Positions 1 to 7,599 of a DNA stretch of 24,894 bases are shown here, piece by piece. Each line of letters starts with the position of its first letter. Positions within the stretch are counted from its first letter, which is position 1. This DNA comes from CBCPMX01 sp965120355 (GTDB lineage: Bacteria; Bacillota; Clostridia; Oscillospirales; Oscillospiraceae): positions 1 to 24,894 of the forward strand of contig CBCPMX010000060.1 of assembly GCA_965120355.1 (NCBI GenBank), in the 5' to 3' direction. The notes beneath the pieces are model-generated. The model saw only the letters and a program-made list of their open reading frames with translations. It was not told the origin of the DNA and searched no databases. The position numbers were made by a program, and so were the translations under genes.

Positions 1-585
1 CGCGAAATGCGGATCCTCCGGGAACGTCAGCGGCTCCGCCGCCCAGTCTCCGCCGGTTGGGCTGTTGATATCCTTCAGGTCCTGCATATGCCAGATCTTC
101 CATGTGCCATCTTCCGGGAGGAAGTCCACGCAGTAATACCCCCAATCCCAGTAGCTGACAGGCCCGGAGGGCGTCATGTCGGCATAGGTACCGTGTAAAC
201 TCCATAGCCCTTTCGCCGTCTGGCCATCTCCGGCAATTTCAATCACAAAGGTGTCGATGGGTTTGACGCCCAACTGTCCCACGCCATAGAGTTCCTCTTT
301 CGTCTTTCCGGCCAGCTTTTCCGGAAAAACTTCTGCCAGAATGTCACTGGCCAGGGCGATCTTCCGGCCCAGGGCGTTGTAATACTCCCGTACTGCCGCC
401 GCGCCGCTGTACCATCCGCTGTTGACGCCCAGGCACACATCTTCCCGCCGGCTCCACCAGCGGTCATAGATTTGTGCCTCCTCCATCATCAGATAACTCT
501 GAGACAGCTTGCCCATGATGTTCTGCAGCTCCCGGCGGATCTCCCAGCGGGTCAGAAGCTCCTCGGGGGTAAAGGTTCGTTTCAC
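1..585 (-). CDS. NTF2/SnoaL-like hypothetical protein, C-terminus cut by window edge
   Basis: The minus-strand frame is open for 195 codons from a GTG at 585 to the first base of the window, so the 3' end is missing. The GTG is chosen because a good ribosome binding site (AAGGAG) lies 8 bases upstream and no in-frame ATG near the start has one. The protein begins VKRTFTPEELLTRWEIRREL, a helical, charged N-terminus. It then shows a Trp/Tyr-rich stretch (YDRWWSRRED) and later a run of beta-strand-like segments with GLWSLHGTY, YWDWGYYCVDF and WKIWHMQDL. This pattern, a helix followed by strands ending in a W-x-I-W type strand, resembles the NTF2/SnoaL cone fold used by small ligand-binding proteins and isomerases. 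No catalytic residues can be assigned. The fold call is moderate; a specific substrate or reaction cannot be given. It is transcribed divergently from prmA. Confidence 0.7.
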   Translation of the reverse strand, partial: MKRTFTPEELLTRWEIRRELQNIMGKLSQSYLMMEEAQIYDRWWSRREDVCLGVNSGWYSGAAAVREYYNALGRKIALASDILAEVFPEKLAGKTKEELYGVGQLGVKPIDTFVIEIAGDGQTAKGLWSLHGTYADMTPSGPVSYWDWGYYCVDFLPEDGTWKIWHMQDLKDINSPTGGDWAAEPLTFPEDPHFA

Positions 586-633
586 GTTGTTATCTCCTTT
601 CCTGTCGTCGTATCTGCATTCCCTACTATTTAC

Positions 634-662
634 ACTATAGTAGCTGTCCGCGCTTCTTGCAA
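634..662 (-). promoter_or_regulatory. Sigma-A type promoter of the NTF2-like gene
   Basis: On the minus strand TTGCAA (657-662) and TATAGT (634-639) are separated by exactly 17 bases, about 50 bases upstream of the GTG start at 585. Confidence 0.6.
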
Positions 663-789
663 GCTTCAATTTCCGTTTTCGGACTGCACTTCCTGCCTTT
701 TACCAACCCGCTTCCCGGACCAGCTGAAGCGGCTGTGCCACCCATGCAGCTTTTCCCGCAAAAAAACCGCCGAAAGCGGAGGCGAAGAC

Positions 790-818
790 TTGTGTTTCTC
801 TGGTAAGTAGGATAAAAT
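790..818 (+). promoter_or_regulatory. Probable promoter of prmA
   Basis: TTGTGT (790-795) and TAAAAT (813-818) are 17 bases apart on the plus strand, which would give a leader of about 65 bases before prmA. The rest of the 586-889 gap holds the divergent promoter at 634-662. It also has a weak CCGC/GCGG hairpin near 769-779 next to an A-run (a T-run on the minus strand). No gene is seen in the gap. Confidence 0.5.
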
Positions 819-889
819 AGTCGAAACCGCTTTTTTGATCTGCTTTTTCTGTTTTGAAACGTATCAATTGTACAATCGGAGGGACCATC

Positions 890-1867
890 ATGCAATGGCT
901 TGAACTGACCATCCAGACCACATCCCGCGGCATCGACGCCCTGGGGGCGCGATTGACCGCCTTGGGATATGACAGCTTTATCATAGACGACGAAACAGAC
1001 TTTGACGAATTTCTGGAGCACAATCGCCAATACTGGGACTATGTAGACGAAGATTTAACCAGACAGATGGCCGGGAAATCACAGATTCGCCTGTACTTGG
1101 AGGACGGCCCCACAGCTCCGGAAACCGTAACTTATCTCCGGGGAGAGCTGGACGCCTTTCGCCGCAGCGGCGGGCCGGAATTAGGTTCTCTGGAGCTGAC
1201 TGTCACCCCCATGCAGGACGAAGATTGGGAAAACAACTGGAAACAATATTACCAGCCCCTTTCCATTGGCCGGCAGCTGCTGGTGGTTCCCAAGTGGATG
1301 GCGGAACTGGATCCTAAGGGCCGCATTCCAATCTATTTGGATCCTGGCATGATTTTCGGCACTGGCGCACACGCCTCTACCCAAATGTGCATGCAGGCTC
1401 TGGAGCAGGCCGTGTTTCCCGGCTGCCGGGTGGTAGATCTGGGCAGCGGCAGCGGCATTCTGTCCATCACCGCCCTGCTGCTGGGAGCCGCTACGGCCAC
1501 CGGTGTGGACATCGACCCCAAGGCCGAGGACATCGCCCGGGAAAACGCAGCTCTCAACGGCCTTGGCCCCGACCGGTTTTCCGCCGTCACGGGAGATGTC
1601 ATCGCCGACCGCAGCGCCATGGAGCAGCTGGCAGAAGGCGGTTATGACCTGGTACTGGCCAACATTGTGGCTGATGTAATCCTTCCTTTGGCCCCGGTCG
1701 TCCCCCACTTTCTGCGTCCCGGCGCAAAGTTTATCTGCTCCGGCATTCTGGAGACCCGCGCCAGTGAAGTTCTGGACGCACTCCAGCAGGCAGGCCTGAC
1801 CGTGACCGCGCAGAACCGCATGGACGACTGGTGCTGCTATACAGCCATGAGATCCACAGATGTATAA
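890..1867 (+). CDS. prmA: Ribosomal protein L11 methyltransferase PrmA
   Basis: PrmA trimethylates lysines and the N-terminus of ribosomal protein L11 using S-adenosylmethionine, in the cytoplasm. The 325-residue product has the family's N-terminal substrate-recognition region, with MQWLELTIQTT at the start and an acidic EDWENNWKQYYQP segment near residue 105. The hallmark PrmA motif DPGMIFGTGAHAST follows at about 150. Next come the SAM-binding motif I VVDLGSGSGILS near 181 and the catalytic-face motif LANIVADVILPL near 250. Length and motif order match the family. The start is the ATG at 890 rather than an in-frame ATG at 854, because CGGAGGG lies 6-8 bases upstream and family members start with similar residues. 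The stop codon TAA is part of the ribosome binding site of the next gene, so the two are co-transcribed. In many Firmicutes prmA sits with dnaJ or rsmE; here it does not. Confidence 0.95.
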   Translation: MQWLELTIQTTSRGIDALGARLTALGYDSFIIDDETDFDEFLEHNRQYWDYVDEDLTRQMAGKSQIRLYLEDGPTAPETVTYLRGELDAFRRSGGPELGSLELTVTPMQDEDWENNWKQYYQPLSIGRQLLVVPKWMAELDPKGRIPIYLDPGMIFGTGAHASTQMCMQALEQAVFPGCRVVDLGSGSGILSITALLLGAATATGVDIDPKAEDIARENAALNGLGPDRFSAVTGDVIADRSAMEQLAEGGYDLVLANIVADVILPLAPVVPHFLRPGAKFICSGILETRASEVLDALQQAGLTVTAQNRMDDWCCYTAMRSTDV

Positions 1868-1882
1868 AGGAGGCGGTATCTC

Positions 1883-2956
1883 TTGCGCGTCTTTTCCTAT
1901 CGAAATAAACTCCGGCTCAAGCGGCTGCTGATCGTTCTGGTGACGCTGGTTGTGCTGGCATTTCTGCTGGTAGCCGGATATTATTTTTATTTGCAGCGCT
2001 ATGTGGTATATACCACCGATGGGGCCTATCTGGACCTGCCCTGGCGGCAAAGTGAAAGTACGGAAACACAGACGTCTCCGTTCGTCTCCGGCGAGATCAT
2101 CTGGGACTCCGCGGCTACACGGGAGACTATGCCCGCCCAGACGGAACAGGTGGAAGCCGCCCCGGAAATTGAAACAGCCATGCGGGGATACGCCGTGGAC
2201 CCCAGCGAATTGACCAGCGCAGACACGGTTCTCAATGCCGTAGACCAGGATCTGGCCGAAGCCCAGGAAGACGGTTTGGAAAGTGAGACGGAAATCACTG
2301 TAATGATCACAGTCAAATCCAACTCCGGCGTATTCTACTATGATTCGTCCCTGGGAGACAGCGCCAGCTGCGCCAGCCTGACGGAAACGCTGATTGAGGA
2401 GCTGAGCAGCCGAAATGTCCGGCTGGTGGCCTTGCTGCCGGCCTTTGCGGACAGCGCCTACGCTCTGGCCAACCAGAATGACGGACTGCCCATCACAGGC
2501 GGCGCACTTTGGATGGATGAAAACGGCTGTTACTGGATGAATCCCACCACAGACACCGCACAGAATTATCTGGTGTCCATTTGCCAGGAGCTGCGGCGCA
2601 TGGGCTTCTCGGAAATTGTATTCACGGACTTTGCCTTCCCCGAAAGTGCAAATATCGTTTTTTCGTCGGACTACAGCCGCAGCGAACTGACCGCCCAGGT
2701 AGCCCAGTCCGTCAAAGAGGCTTTGTCCTCCACCGGATTGACCCTGTCATTTCTGACCACGGACACGGAGTCGGCTTTTGCCGCCGCAGAGAGCGCCGAC
2801 CGCATGTATCTTCAAATTGATGACGGCGGACAGGTCAGTGCCGCCGCAGCCCTCTACGAAGGAATTTTGGAAGATCTGTCTCTTCAGCTGGTGTTTGTCA
2901 CCGACTCCCGCGACACGCGGTTTGAGGATTACGGCATTTTGCGTCCCATCTCCTAA
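1883..2956 (+). CDS. Membrane-anchored DUF4015 putative glycoside hydrolase
   Basis: This 357-residue protein begins at a TTG (1883) placed 9 bases after AAGGAGG, which overlaps the prmA stop. A basic N-terminus (RNKLRLKR) precedes one membrane segment at about residues 14-36, so the rest should lie outside the membrane. Residues 40-135 are Ser/Thr/Glu-rich and probably a linker. The remainder resembles DUF4015, a TIM-barrel family annotated as putative glycosyl hydrolase. It has VRLVALLPAFADS, then WMDENGCYWMNPTTD, and YLVSICQELRRMGFSEIVF followed by TDFAFP. The last two correspond to the family's W-x-N-P and E-x-x-x-x-G-F-D-E-I motifs, where D-Y-x-R-F-P is usual. Here the region reads TDFAFP, so the Arg is absent and activity may be altered. 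A role in envelope polysaccharide metabolism is inference. A strong hairpin follows the stop. Confidence 0.75.
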   Translation: MRVFSYRNKLRLKRLLIVLVTLVVLAFLLVAGYYFYLQRYVVYTTDGAYLDLPWRQSESTETQTSPFVSGEIIWDSAATRETMPAQTEQVEAAPEIETAMRGYAVDPSELTSADTVLNAVDQDLAEAQEDGLESETEITVMITVKSNSGVFYYDSSLGDSASCASLTETLIEELSSRNVRLVALLPAFADSAYALANQNDGLPITGGALWMDENGCYWMNPTTDTAQNYLVSICQELRRMGFSEIVFTDFAFPESANIVFSSDYSRSELTAQVAQSVKEALSSTGLTLSFLTTDTESAFAAAESADRMYLQIDDGGQVSAAAALYEGILEDLSLQLVFVTDSRDTRFEDYGILRPIS

Positions 2957-2978
2957 ATGCGCCCTCGCCGGATATACC

Positions 2979-3013
2979 AGAAGCCTGCTGTACACCATGT
3001 ACAGCAGGCTTCT
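2979..3013. terminator. Perfect 16-bp palindrome after the DUF4015 gene
   Basis: AGAAGCCTGCTGTACA (2979-2994) pairs perfectly with 2998-3013 around a CCA loop, 22 bases past the stop at 2956. The following bases (CTTTGAT) are only weakly T-rich. It is therefore a likely but imperfect intrinsic terminator, or an RNA-stabilising hairpin. Confidence 0.65.
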
Positions 3014-3060
3014 CTTTGATATCCCATCCCTCAAAAAACAGATAATCCTACCATGACGGT

Positions 3061-3263
3061 TTAACGGCACGGGCCCCGGATATTGGGGCTGCTCTCTGGA
3101 CGCGCATGGCGCATTCTTCAAAACGAGAGCACCGATGCGGGATATACCGCTTATCTCCCTGCACCGCTCATGCAGCAGCCCCCCGCCGGCGGAGCGGAGT
3201 TCTCCCAGGCGCCGCCCATTTAGCCCAAAATAAAGGGCCATGCGGTCTGCACGGCTCTTCCGG
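3061..3263. other. Gene-free, palindrome-rich region; possible structured RNA
   Basis: The 389-base gap 2957-3345 holds no convincing gene. Between its two long terminator-like palindromes lie nested pairings that fit a closed multi-branch fold. P1 is GGGGCTG 3085-3091 with CAGCCCC 3176-3182. Inside it, P2 is CTCTC 3092-3096 with GAGAG 3125-3129, holding a GCGC-ATG-GCGC hairpin (3102-3112). P3 is GCGG 3137-3140 with CCGC 3147-3150, and P4 is CTGCA 3159-3163 with TGCAG 3171-3175. P2 and P4 abut P1 directly, as in a cloverleaf. Outside it, GGCGG 3189-3193 could pair with CCGCC near 3212-3216, and GCCC 3223-3226 pairs with GGGC 3235-3238. A weak plus-strand promoter (TTGATA 3016-3021, GATAAT 3041-3046, spacing 19) precedes it. 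No known RNA family was recognised, and the strand is unproven. Confidence 0.4.
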
Positions 3264-3266
3264 TCT

Positions 3267-3300
3267 TGACAAAGGCCCCGCAAAAGCGGGGCCTTTGTCA
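3267..3300. terminator. Bidirectional terminator-like palindrome
   Basis: TGACAAAGGCCCCGC (3267-3281) pairs perfectly with 3286-3300 around an AAAA loop. It lies 45 bases past the end of the minus-strand LysR gene and can serve that gene, or a plus-strand transcript from the preceding region. The T-run is short (CCTTTGTC). Confidence 0.7.
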
Positions 3301-3345
3301 TCTCCTCTCAGCGCGGGGTTTGCCTGCGCTGAGTTTGATTGGGTT

Positions 3346-4236
3346 CTACTGGAGATTCTGAAAAAACGCTTTCACATATTCCATAAACAGCACCGCTGCC
3401 TGAGACATAAAGTGATTGCGCTTGGTATAGATGCCAATCTCCCGAACGCATTTTTCGTCGGCCAGGGGAATTTGCACCAGATGCTCGGCCTTCAGACCAC
3501 CGTTAATCCGAATGGCCATGCCCGAAACCGCCGTCACTCCCACGCCCATGGCCACAAGATGCTCAATTGTGTCCGCGTCATCCCCCTCGAAGGCAACAGT
3601 AGGCCGCAGGCCCTCCGCTTCCAGCAGCAGAGTCAACGTGTCCCGCAGCCCCACGCCGGGGCGGGGACAGACCAACCGCTCCTCTGCCAAGTCCCGCAGA
3701 TATACCTGTTCCCGCTGCGCCAGCGGATGCCCCGGGGGCGTTAACAGGATCATCTGATCCATGGCCAGCGGGTACCAGTCAAAATCCGCGGCATTGGAGC
3801 TCTTTTCGCAGATGACAAAGTCCAGCCGCGCATTTTCCAACTGCCGGAACAGACTAGGCATATTCCCGTTGTTTTCGCGCACATAAACCGTCGGATGCTG
3901 CTCATAAAATCCGCACACCAGCTTCATCAGCATTTCCGGACTGTCCACTGCCAGGCTGACGGTGCCGGTCTCAATTCCAGCCATTTCACGGACTTCCCGG
4001 TAAGCCTGTTCGATCTCGTGAAACCCCCGTTCAATCCGCCTGCGAAACACCGCACCGAACTGGTTGAGTTTAATATTCCGTCCGCTGCGGTCAAACAGCG
4101 GAACTCCCAATTCATTTTCCAGACGGGCAATGGCGTTGCTCAAGGCCGGCTGTGAAATGCTGCACTCCTTCGCGGCGTTGGTCACATGCTCATGTCTGGC
4201 CGCGGTCAAAAAATACTCCAATTGCTCCAGCTGCAT
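3346..4236 (-). CDS. LysR-family transcriptional regulator
   Basis: This is a DNA-binding regulator of the LysR type, 296 residues, the normal family length. The N-terminal winged helix-turn-helix covers about residues 1-60 and is typical: MQLEQLEYFLTAARHEHVTNAA, then ISQPALSNAIARLENELG and PLFDRSGRNIKLNQFG. The C-terminal two-thirds is the periplasmic-binding-protein-like effector domain, with GTVSLAVDSPEMLMKLV near 92 and PLAMDQMILLTPPGHPLA near 155. The ATG at 4236 is preceded by GGGAGGAG at a good distance; a longer in-frame start at 4311 would add 25 atypical residues and falls inside the promoter. LysR regulators usually control a divergent neighbour, but the gene upstream (phosphopantetheinyl transferase) runs in the same direction, so the target and ligand cannot be told from context. 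Confidence 0.93.
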   Translation of the reverse strand: MQLEQLEYFLTAARHEHVTNAAKECSISQPALSNAIARLENELGVPLFDRSGRNIKLNQFGAVFRRRIERGFHEIEQAYREVREMAGIETGTVSLAVDSPEMLMKLVCGFYEQHPTVYVRENNGNMPSLFRQLENARLDFVICEKSSNAADFDWYPLAMDQMILLTPPGHPLAQREQVYLRDLAEERLVCPRPGVGLRDTLTLLLEAEGLRPTVAFEGDDADTIEHLVAMGVGVTAVSGMAIRINGGLKAEHLVQIPLADEKCVREIGIYTKRNHFMSQAAVLFMEYVKAFFQNLQ

Positions 4237-4282
4237 AAACACTCTCCTCCCACGCATTGTCTGCTTCCGTTTTACCACAGAA

Positions 4283-4311
4283 ATTATAGCCCATTGCAGC
4301 ACAGTTGTCAA
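4283..4311 (-). promoter_or_regulatory. Consensus sigma-A promoter of the LysR gene
   Basis: On the minus strand TTGACA (4306-4311) and TATAAT (4283-4288), both exact consensus hexamers, are 17 bases apart. The start codon lies 46 bases beyond the -10 box, so the regulator has its own strong promoter. Confidence 0.85.
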
Positions 4312-4344
4312 AGCGTGAATGGAAAAACCGGCCCTTCTGCGCCA

Positions 4345-4902
4345 TCATTCCGGCTCTGGCAGCGGCAGCAGCGCCGGCCGAACCTCCTCCACCGGCGCGG
4401 CGGTGCACCAGGAAATCACGCAGTCTCCCACCACCGCTGACGCGGCGGCCACCTCCGGACGCCCCGACAAAGCAGCCCGATCCCCGTCCAGATAGAATGT
4501 CAAATCATTGGGCATTTTTTGCAGGCCCGTTCCCGTCCACTTCAGATATGCTTCCTTCAGGGTCCAGAACCGCAGAAAAGTCAGCGTCTGATCTTCTGCC
4601 ATATGCAAAACTGCCTGCTCCTCTTGGGACAACACCCGAGCATACAGCCGCGGACTGCGGGGACGAATGGTTTCCACATCCACCCCCACAGGCCGGTCGC
4701 AGATGGCCGCCACCGCCATGGTCTTGGCATGGGACAAAGAAAAGCAGCCCCCGGATACAAACTCTGGCTTCCCCCACTCCCCCACAGCAATTTGCGGCAT
4801 GGGCGCACCGTTCTGGCACTGCGCCCATGCGCACCGCAGGAGCCTGTGGGCGGTGTCTGAATCGTTGGCCCGTACCAGCGGCGTATAGTAAAGCCTGAGC
4901 AT
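4345..4902 (-). CDS. 4'-phosphopantetheinyl transferase, Sfp type
   Basis: The enzyme transfers the phosphopantetheine arm of CoA to a serine of carrier proteins in fatty acid, polyketide or nonribosomal peptide synthesis. Family motifs are all present in the 185-residue product: GKPEF followed by FSLSHA (His58), VGVDVETI with the metal-binding Asp75 and Glu77, and FWTLKEAYLKWTGTGL with Glu117 and Lys120. The C-terminus ends soon after, giving a short Sfp-type enzyme. The ATG at 4902 is preferred because AAGGAAG lies at a normal distance; the ATG at 4908 is nearly on top of that site. It follows gshAB on the same strand after an 89-base gap holding a hairpin. No carrier protein or synthase gene is in the window, so the partner is unknown. 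Acyl carrier protein itself is usually served by AcpS. Confidence 0.9.
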   Translation of the reverse strand: MLRLYYTPLVRANDSDTAHRLLRCAWAQCQNGAPMPQIAVGEWGKPEFVSGGCFSLSHAKTMAVAAICDRPVGVDVETIRPRSPRLYARVLSQEEQAVLHMAEDQTLTFLRFWTLKEAYLKWTGTGLQKMPNDLTFYLDGDRAALSGRPEVAAASAVVGDCVISWCTAAPVEEVRPALLPLPEPE

Positions 4903-4933
4903 ACACATCTTCCTTTTCCCGGCTTCCAAAGAA

Positions 4934-4971
4934 CAGCTCCGGTGCGGCCAAGCAAGCCGGCGCCGGAGCTG
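4934..4971 (-). terminator. Probable terminator of gshAB
   Basis: CAGCTCCGG (4934-4942) pairs with CCGGAGCTG (4963-4971). On the minus strand it is followed by TTCTTT, a modest T-run. It lies just past the gshAB stop at 4992 and may be leaky into the phosphopantetheinyl transferase. Confidence 0.5.
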
Positions 4972-4991
4972 CCGCACAGTTCAGAGCTTCC

Positions 4992-7307
4992 CTACGTCTG
5001 TTCCATATGGAACAGGAAGCGTACGACCGTTTCTCCAATGGGACGGCCCTGTCCGCTGGTAGGATAGCAGTGAATTTTAATAGATGGGTTGAAATTCAGC
5101 TCCGTAATGGCCGGCGCGCTGTCCTCCACGGGGCTGCAGACGTCCTCTGTCAGGATGTCCACGCCGCAGAAGACCGCACCTACGGCTTTCGCTGCCCGGA
5201 GGGCCAATGTCTTATAGCTGGGATGGACAATGTCCGTACAGTCAATGGCATCGCCGCCGGTGGAAACGTTGGAATTCTGCCGCAGATAGGCCACCTCGCC
5301 GGCCTTCGGCACCGTACGAAAGCTCCGGCCGTGCATTTGCAGGTACAGCTCTTCCTCCGCGCCCATGCCAATGAACGCCATGGGCCGGCGGTGACGCTCA
5401 CCGCGCAGAGGATCCTTGCTCTTTTCAATAATCAGCGCCTTGATAGAACGAATCCCATCGCCCACCACATAGGCGGGAATGCGCTTGCTGACGGCCTGGA
5501 CTTCGTCGCCGATGACGAGGAACCGGTAGTCCTCACCGGGAATATAGTCCTCCACCAAAATCTCAGAGCTCTTGGAGAAAGCGATCTCGACCGCCTTGGC
5601 AAAATTCTCCCGCTCCGGTTTGCTGGAAAACACCGTAACACCAATGCCATAATTGGTGAAATTGGGTTTGACGACACAGGCGCGATTCTCATACAGCGGA
5701 AATTCCTCCATAGCCGCTTCCGCGGAGGTATAAACCTTTCCCGCCGGCGTTGGGAAACCCTGCTCCTGTAAAATGCGCTTTGTCAGCGCCTTGTTGCGCA
5801 TGAGCAAAATGGAGGCGCAGTTGTCTCTGGAGGTCTTCGTAGCCTGCTTGACATATTCCGTGTGGCCGTCATAGGTCATGCGGATAAAGTTGTCTGCCCG
5901 ATCCAGCACCTCATATTTGACGCCCAGTTTCAAGCATGCCTTAATGACCGCCTGGGTGCTGAGCTCCAGATCCTCAAAGCCCTTGAGCAGATAGTACTGC
6001 TCGTTGGACTGCCGCAGCGCTTCTCTGGCACAGCGAATTCCAAAGGGAATATAGCCCTCCCGCTTCACCGCCTCATAGACCCTGTGGCTGTAGAGCTGAT
6101 CCGGGTCCGCTGCCCGCACACGGGCAGTCTGCAACGTCTCAATGGCCTTTTTCATGCCGATGTTGTCATAGAAATCCAGCATCTCGTCGATGGTAGACAG
6201 CGCCGCCTTCCGCACCGATGTTTGCATTCCCTTGTATACAATGTGGCTCTGGTCCGGGTCATAGGCAGCGGAAGCCATGTGATTGTCCAGCGCCTGATCC
6301 TGCAGCGCCACACTGTAGTCAAAATCGTCCAGCGTGGCCAGATAGAACAGGAAATATTCCATCAGCTCCATATCTGCCTTGGCCATACCGTTTTTATCCA
6401 GCGGATTCAGATCAAACATGCGCAGCTCAATGTGGTTGACGCCGTTATCCCGCAGATTTTTCATCAGATACTGGCCCCGAGGCTTCAGACGCACCGGCGT
6501 ATAGAACTCCGCCGTGGAAAAAAGCTTGCCCTGCTGAACCATCTGCACAATGCTGTCGATGTAAGTATCCAGATCTGTATAGTCCAGAAACAGTCGCTCT
6601 TTGTTCCAATAGCCGTATTTGCTGTTGCGCATGGAGGCATAGCCCAGAAATCGTCCACCGCCCACCGGCTCGCCGGCATCGAGAAAACTCTCATGAAAGA
6701 TGGGGCTGGCCGCCGTCATATACACCGGAAACCAGCTGTATAGATAGCAGTTTTTCGCCATCTTCATATAGATCTTGGACTTCATCCGCTTATCTTCTCC
6801 GTCATAACCGGTGAGCTGTTTGACCCGGTGGATCAGCGCATCGGAAAAGGAAAAATTATAGTGAATGCCGCTGTAGAGCATAATTTTTTTCCCGTATTTT
6901 TTCCCTAAATATTCTCGATACCGCTCTTTCTCCTGGTTGACCTCGTCATACCGGGCCACGGGAATCTCCTCTTCCCGCCCGAACAGCGGCGGATTGCTCA
7001 TAGGCCACAGAAACTCCCGCCGGGGATTCTGCACCGCTACAGTGGTGGTAACGATGTCGTGCAGGTTCTCCAACTGATCATAGACCATGTCCGGATTGTC
7101 GCAAACCTCGGTGCCAATTTCCACCTGGGACTCGGAATAGTCGGTGATAATAAATGGATGCTTGCTCTTGTTGCCGAATGGGTGGGGCGTCAGGGCCATA
7201 TGCCCATCCTCCCACACACGCACATTTTCCTTTTCCAGGCCGATAGCGCTGCCGAAGAGCAGCTTCTGCACCTCCGGCAGGCGAAAAATCTCAGACATCT
7301 CGGACAT
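4992..7307 (-). CDS. gshAB: Bifunctional glutamate-cysteine ligase / glutathione synthetase
   Basis: One 771-residue polypeptide makes glutathione in two steps: glutamate plus cysteine to gamma-glutamylcysteine, then addition of glycine, each using ATP. The N-terminal half is the ligase, with LFGSAIGLEKENVRV, the acidic metal-binding segment SESQVEIGTEVCDN near 58-71, SGIHYNFSFSD, and NHIELRMFDLNPLDKNG. The C-terminal half from about residue 480 is an ATP-grasp domain, with LTKRILQEQGFPTPAGKVY, CVVKPNFTNYGIGVTVF near 545, ILVEDYIPGEDYRFLVIGD and ITELNFNPSIKIHCY near the end. Length and order match GshAB/GshF of Listeria and streptococci. The ATG at 7307 has GAGGTGA 6-7 bases upstream. A second in-frame ATG lies three codons later. 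Most Clostridia make no glutathione, so the fused gene suggests acquisition or retention for oxidative or metal stress. Confidence 0.95.
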   Translation of the reverse strand: MSEMSEIFRLPEVQKLLFGSAIGLEKENVRVWEDGHMALTPHPFGNKSKHPFIITDYSESQVEIGTEVCDNPDMVYDQLENLHDIVTTTVAVQNPRREFLWPMSNPPLFGREEEIPVARYDEVNQEKERYREYLGKKYGKKIMLYSGIHYNFSFSDALIHRVKQLTGYDGEDKRMKSKIYMKMAKNCYLYSWFPVYMTAASPIFHESFLDAGEPVGGGRFLGYASMRNSKYGYWNKERLFLDYTDLDTYIDSIVQMVQQGKLFSTAEFYTPVRLKPRGQYLMKNLRDNGVNHIELRMFDLNPLDKNGMAKADMELMEYFLFYLATLDDFDYSVALQDQALDNHMASAAYDPDQSHIVYKGMQTSVRKAALSTIDEMLDFYDNIGMKKAIETLQTARVRAADPDQLYSHRVYEAVKREGYIPFGIRCAREALRQSNEQYYLLKGFEDLELSTQAVIKACLKLGVKYEVLDRADNFIRMTYDGHTEYVKQATKTSRDNCASILLMRNKALTKRILQEQGFPTPAGKVYTSAEAAMEEFPLYENRACVVKPNFTNYGIGVTVFSSKPERENFAKAVEIAFSKSSEILVEDYIPGEDYRFLVIGDEVQAVSKRIPAYVVGDGIRSIKALIIEKSKDPLRGERHRRPMAFIGMGAEEELYLQMHGRSFRTVPKAGEVAYLRQNSNVSTGGDAIDCTDIVHPSYKTLALRAAKAVGAVFCGVDILTEDVCSPVEDSAPAITELNFNPSIKIHCYPTSGQGRPIGETVVRFLFHMEQT

Positions 7308-7335
7308 GAACTGTCACCTCAATTTTTATCTGTCT

Positions 7336-7384
7336 GGACGAAGTGCATTCGTCCGGTATAACGCCGCAAATCATTGCCCTGCAA
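7336..7384 (-). promoter_or_regulatory. Possible gshAB promoter and leader hairpin
   Basis: On the minus strand TTGCAG (7379-7384) and TATACC (7355-7360) are 18 bases apart. Immediately after lies a perfect 7-bp hairpin, GGACGAA with TTCGTCC (7336-7354), in what would be the start of the gshAB leader. The boxes are only fair, and no known riboswitch was recognised. Confidence 0.35.
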
Positions 7385-7506
7385 TGGATCACAAATGTAA
7401 AGGCGCTGCCGCTGTGCCGGCTTTTCCAGAAGCGGAAGCCCAACTACCTGCCCGGGCTTCACAAGCTTCCAGTCCAAGCCCTGATCCAAGATTTTTGACA
7501 GTCTCA

Positions 7507-7539
7507 GGTCACAAAAGCGGCATAGCCGCTTTTGTGACC
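7507..7539. terminator. Terminator-like palindrome after the ClpE gene
   Basis: GGTCACAAAAGCGGC (7507-7521) pairs perfectly with 7525-7539 around ATA. It lies about 60 bases past the stop of the minus-strand Clp gene. The T-run is internal (CTTTTGTGACC). An open frame of 78 codons (GTG at 7555 to 7319) runs through this palindrome but has no ribosome binding site. Confidence 0.6.
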
Positions 7540-7599
7540 CAAATTCTATCTGCACTTGGGGCTGGCGCAGGTTTCGACAGCCTGTGTTTTCGGGCTCGC

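Noticed and set aside
2747..3301. 184-codon minus-strand frame over the DUF4015 end and the gap
   Set aside because: It overlaps the DUF4015 coding region antisense and spans both palindromes; the translated sequence has no recognisable domain. It is a shadow frame.
7319..7555. Minus-strand open frame of 78 codons between clpE and gshAB as a protein gene
   Set aside because: The GTG start has no ribosome binding site, the frame runs through a 15-bp terminator-like palindrome, and a possible promoter of gshAB lies inside it. It is kept only as a point to check.
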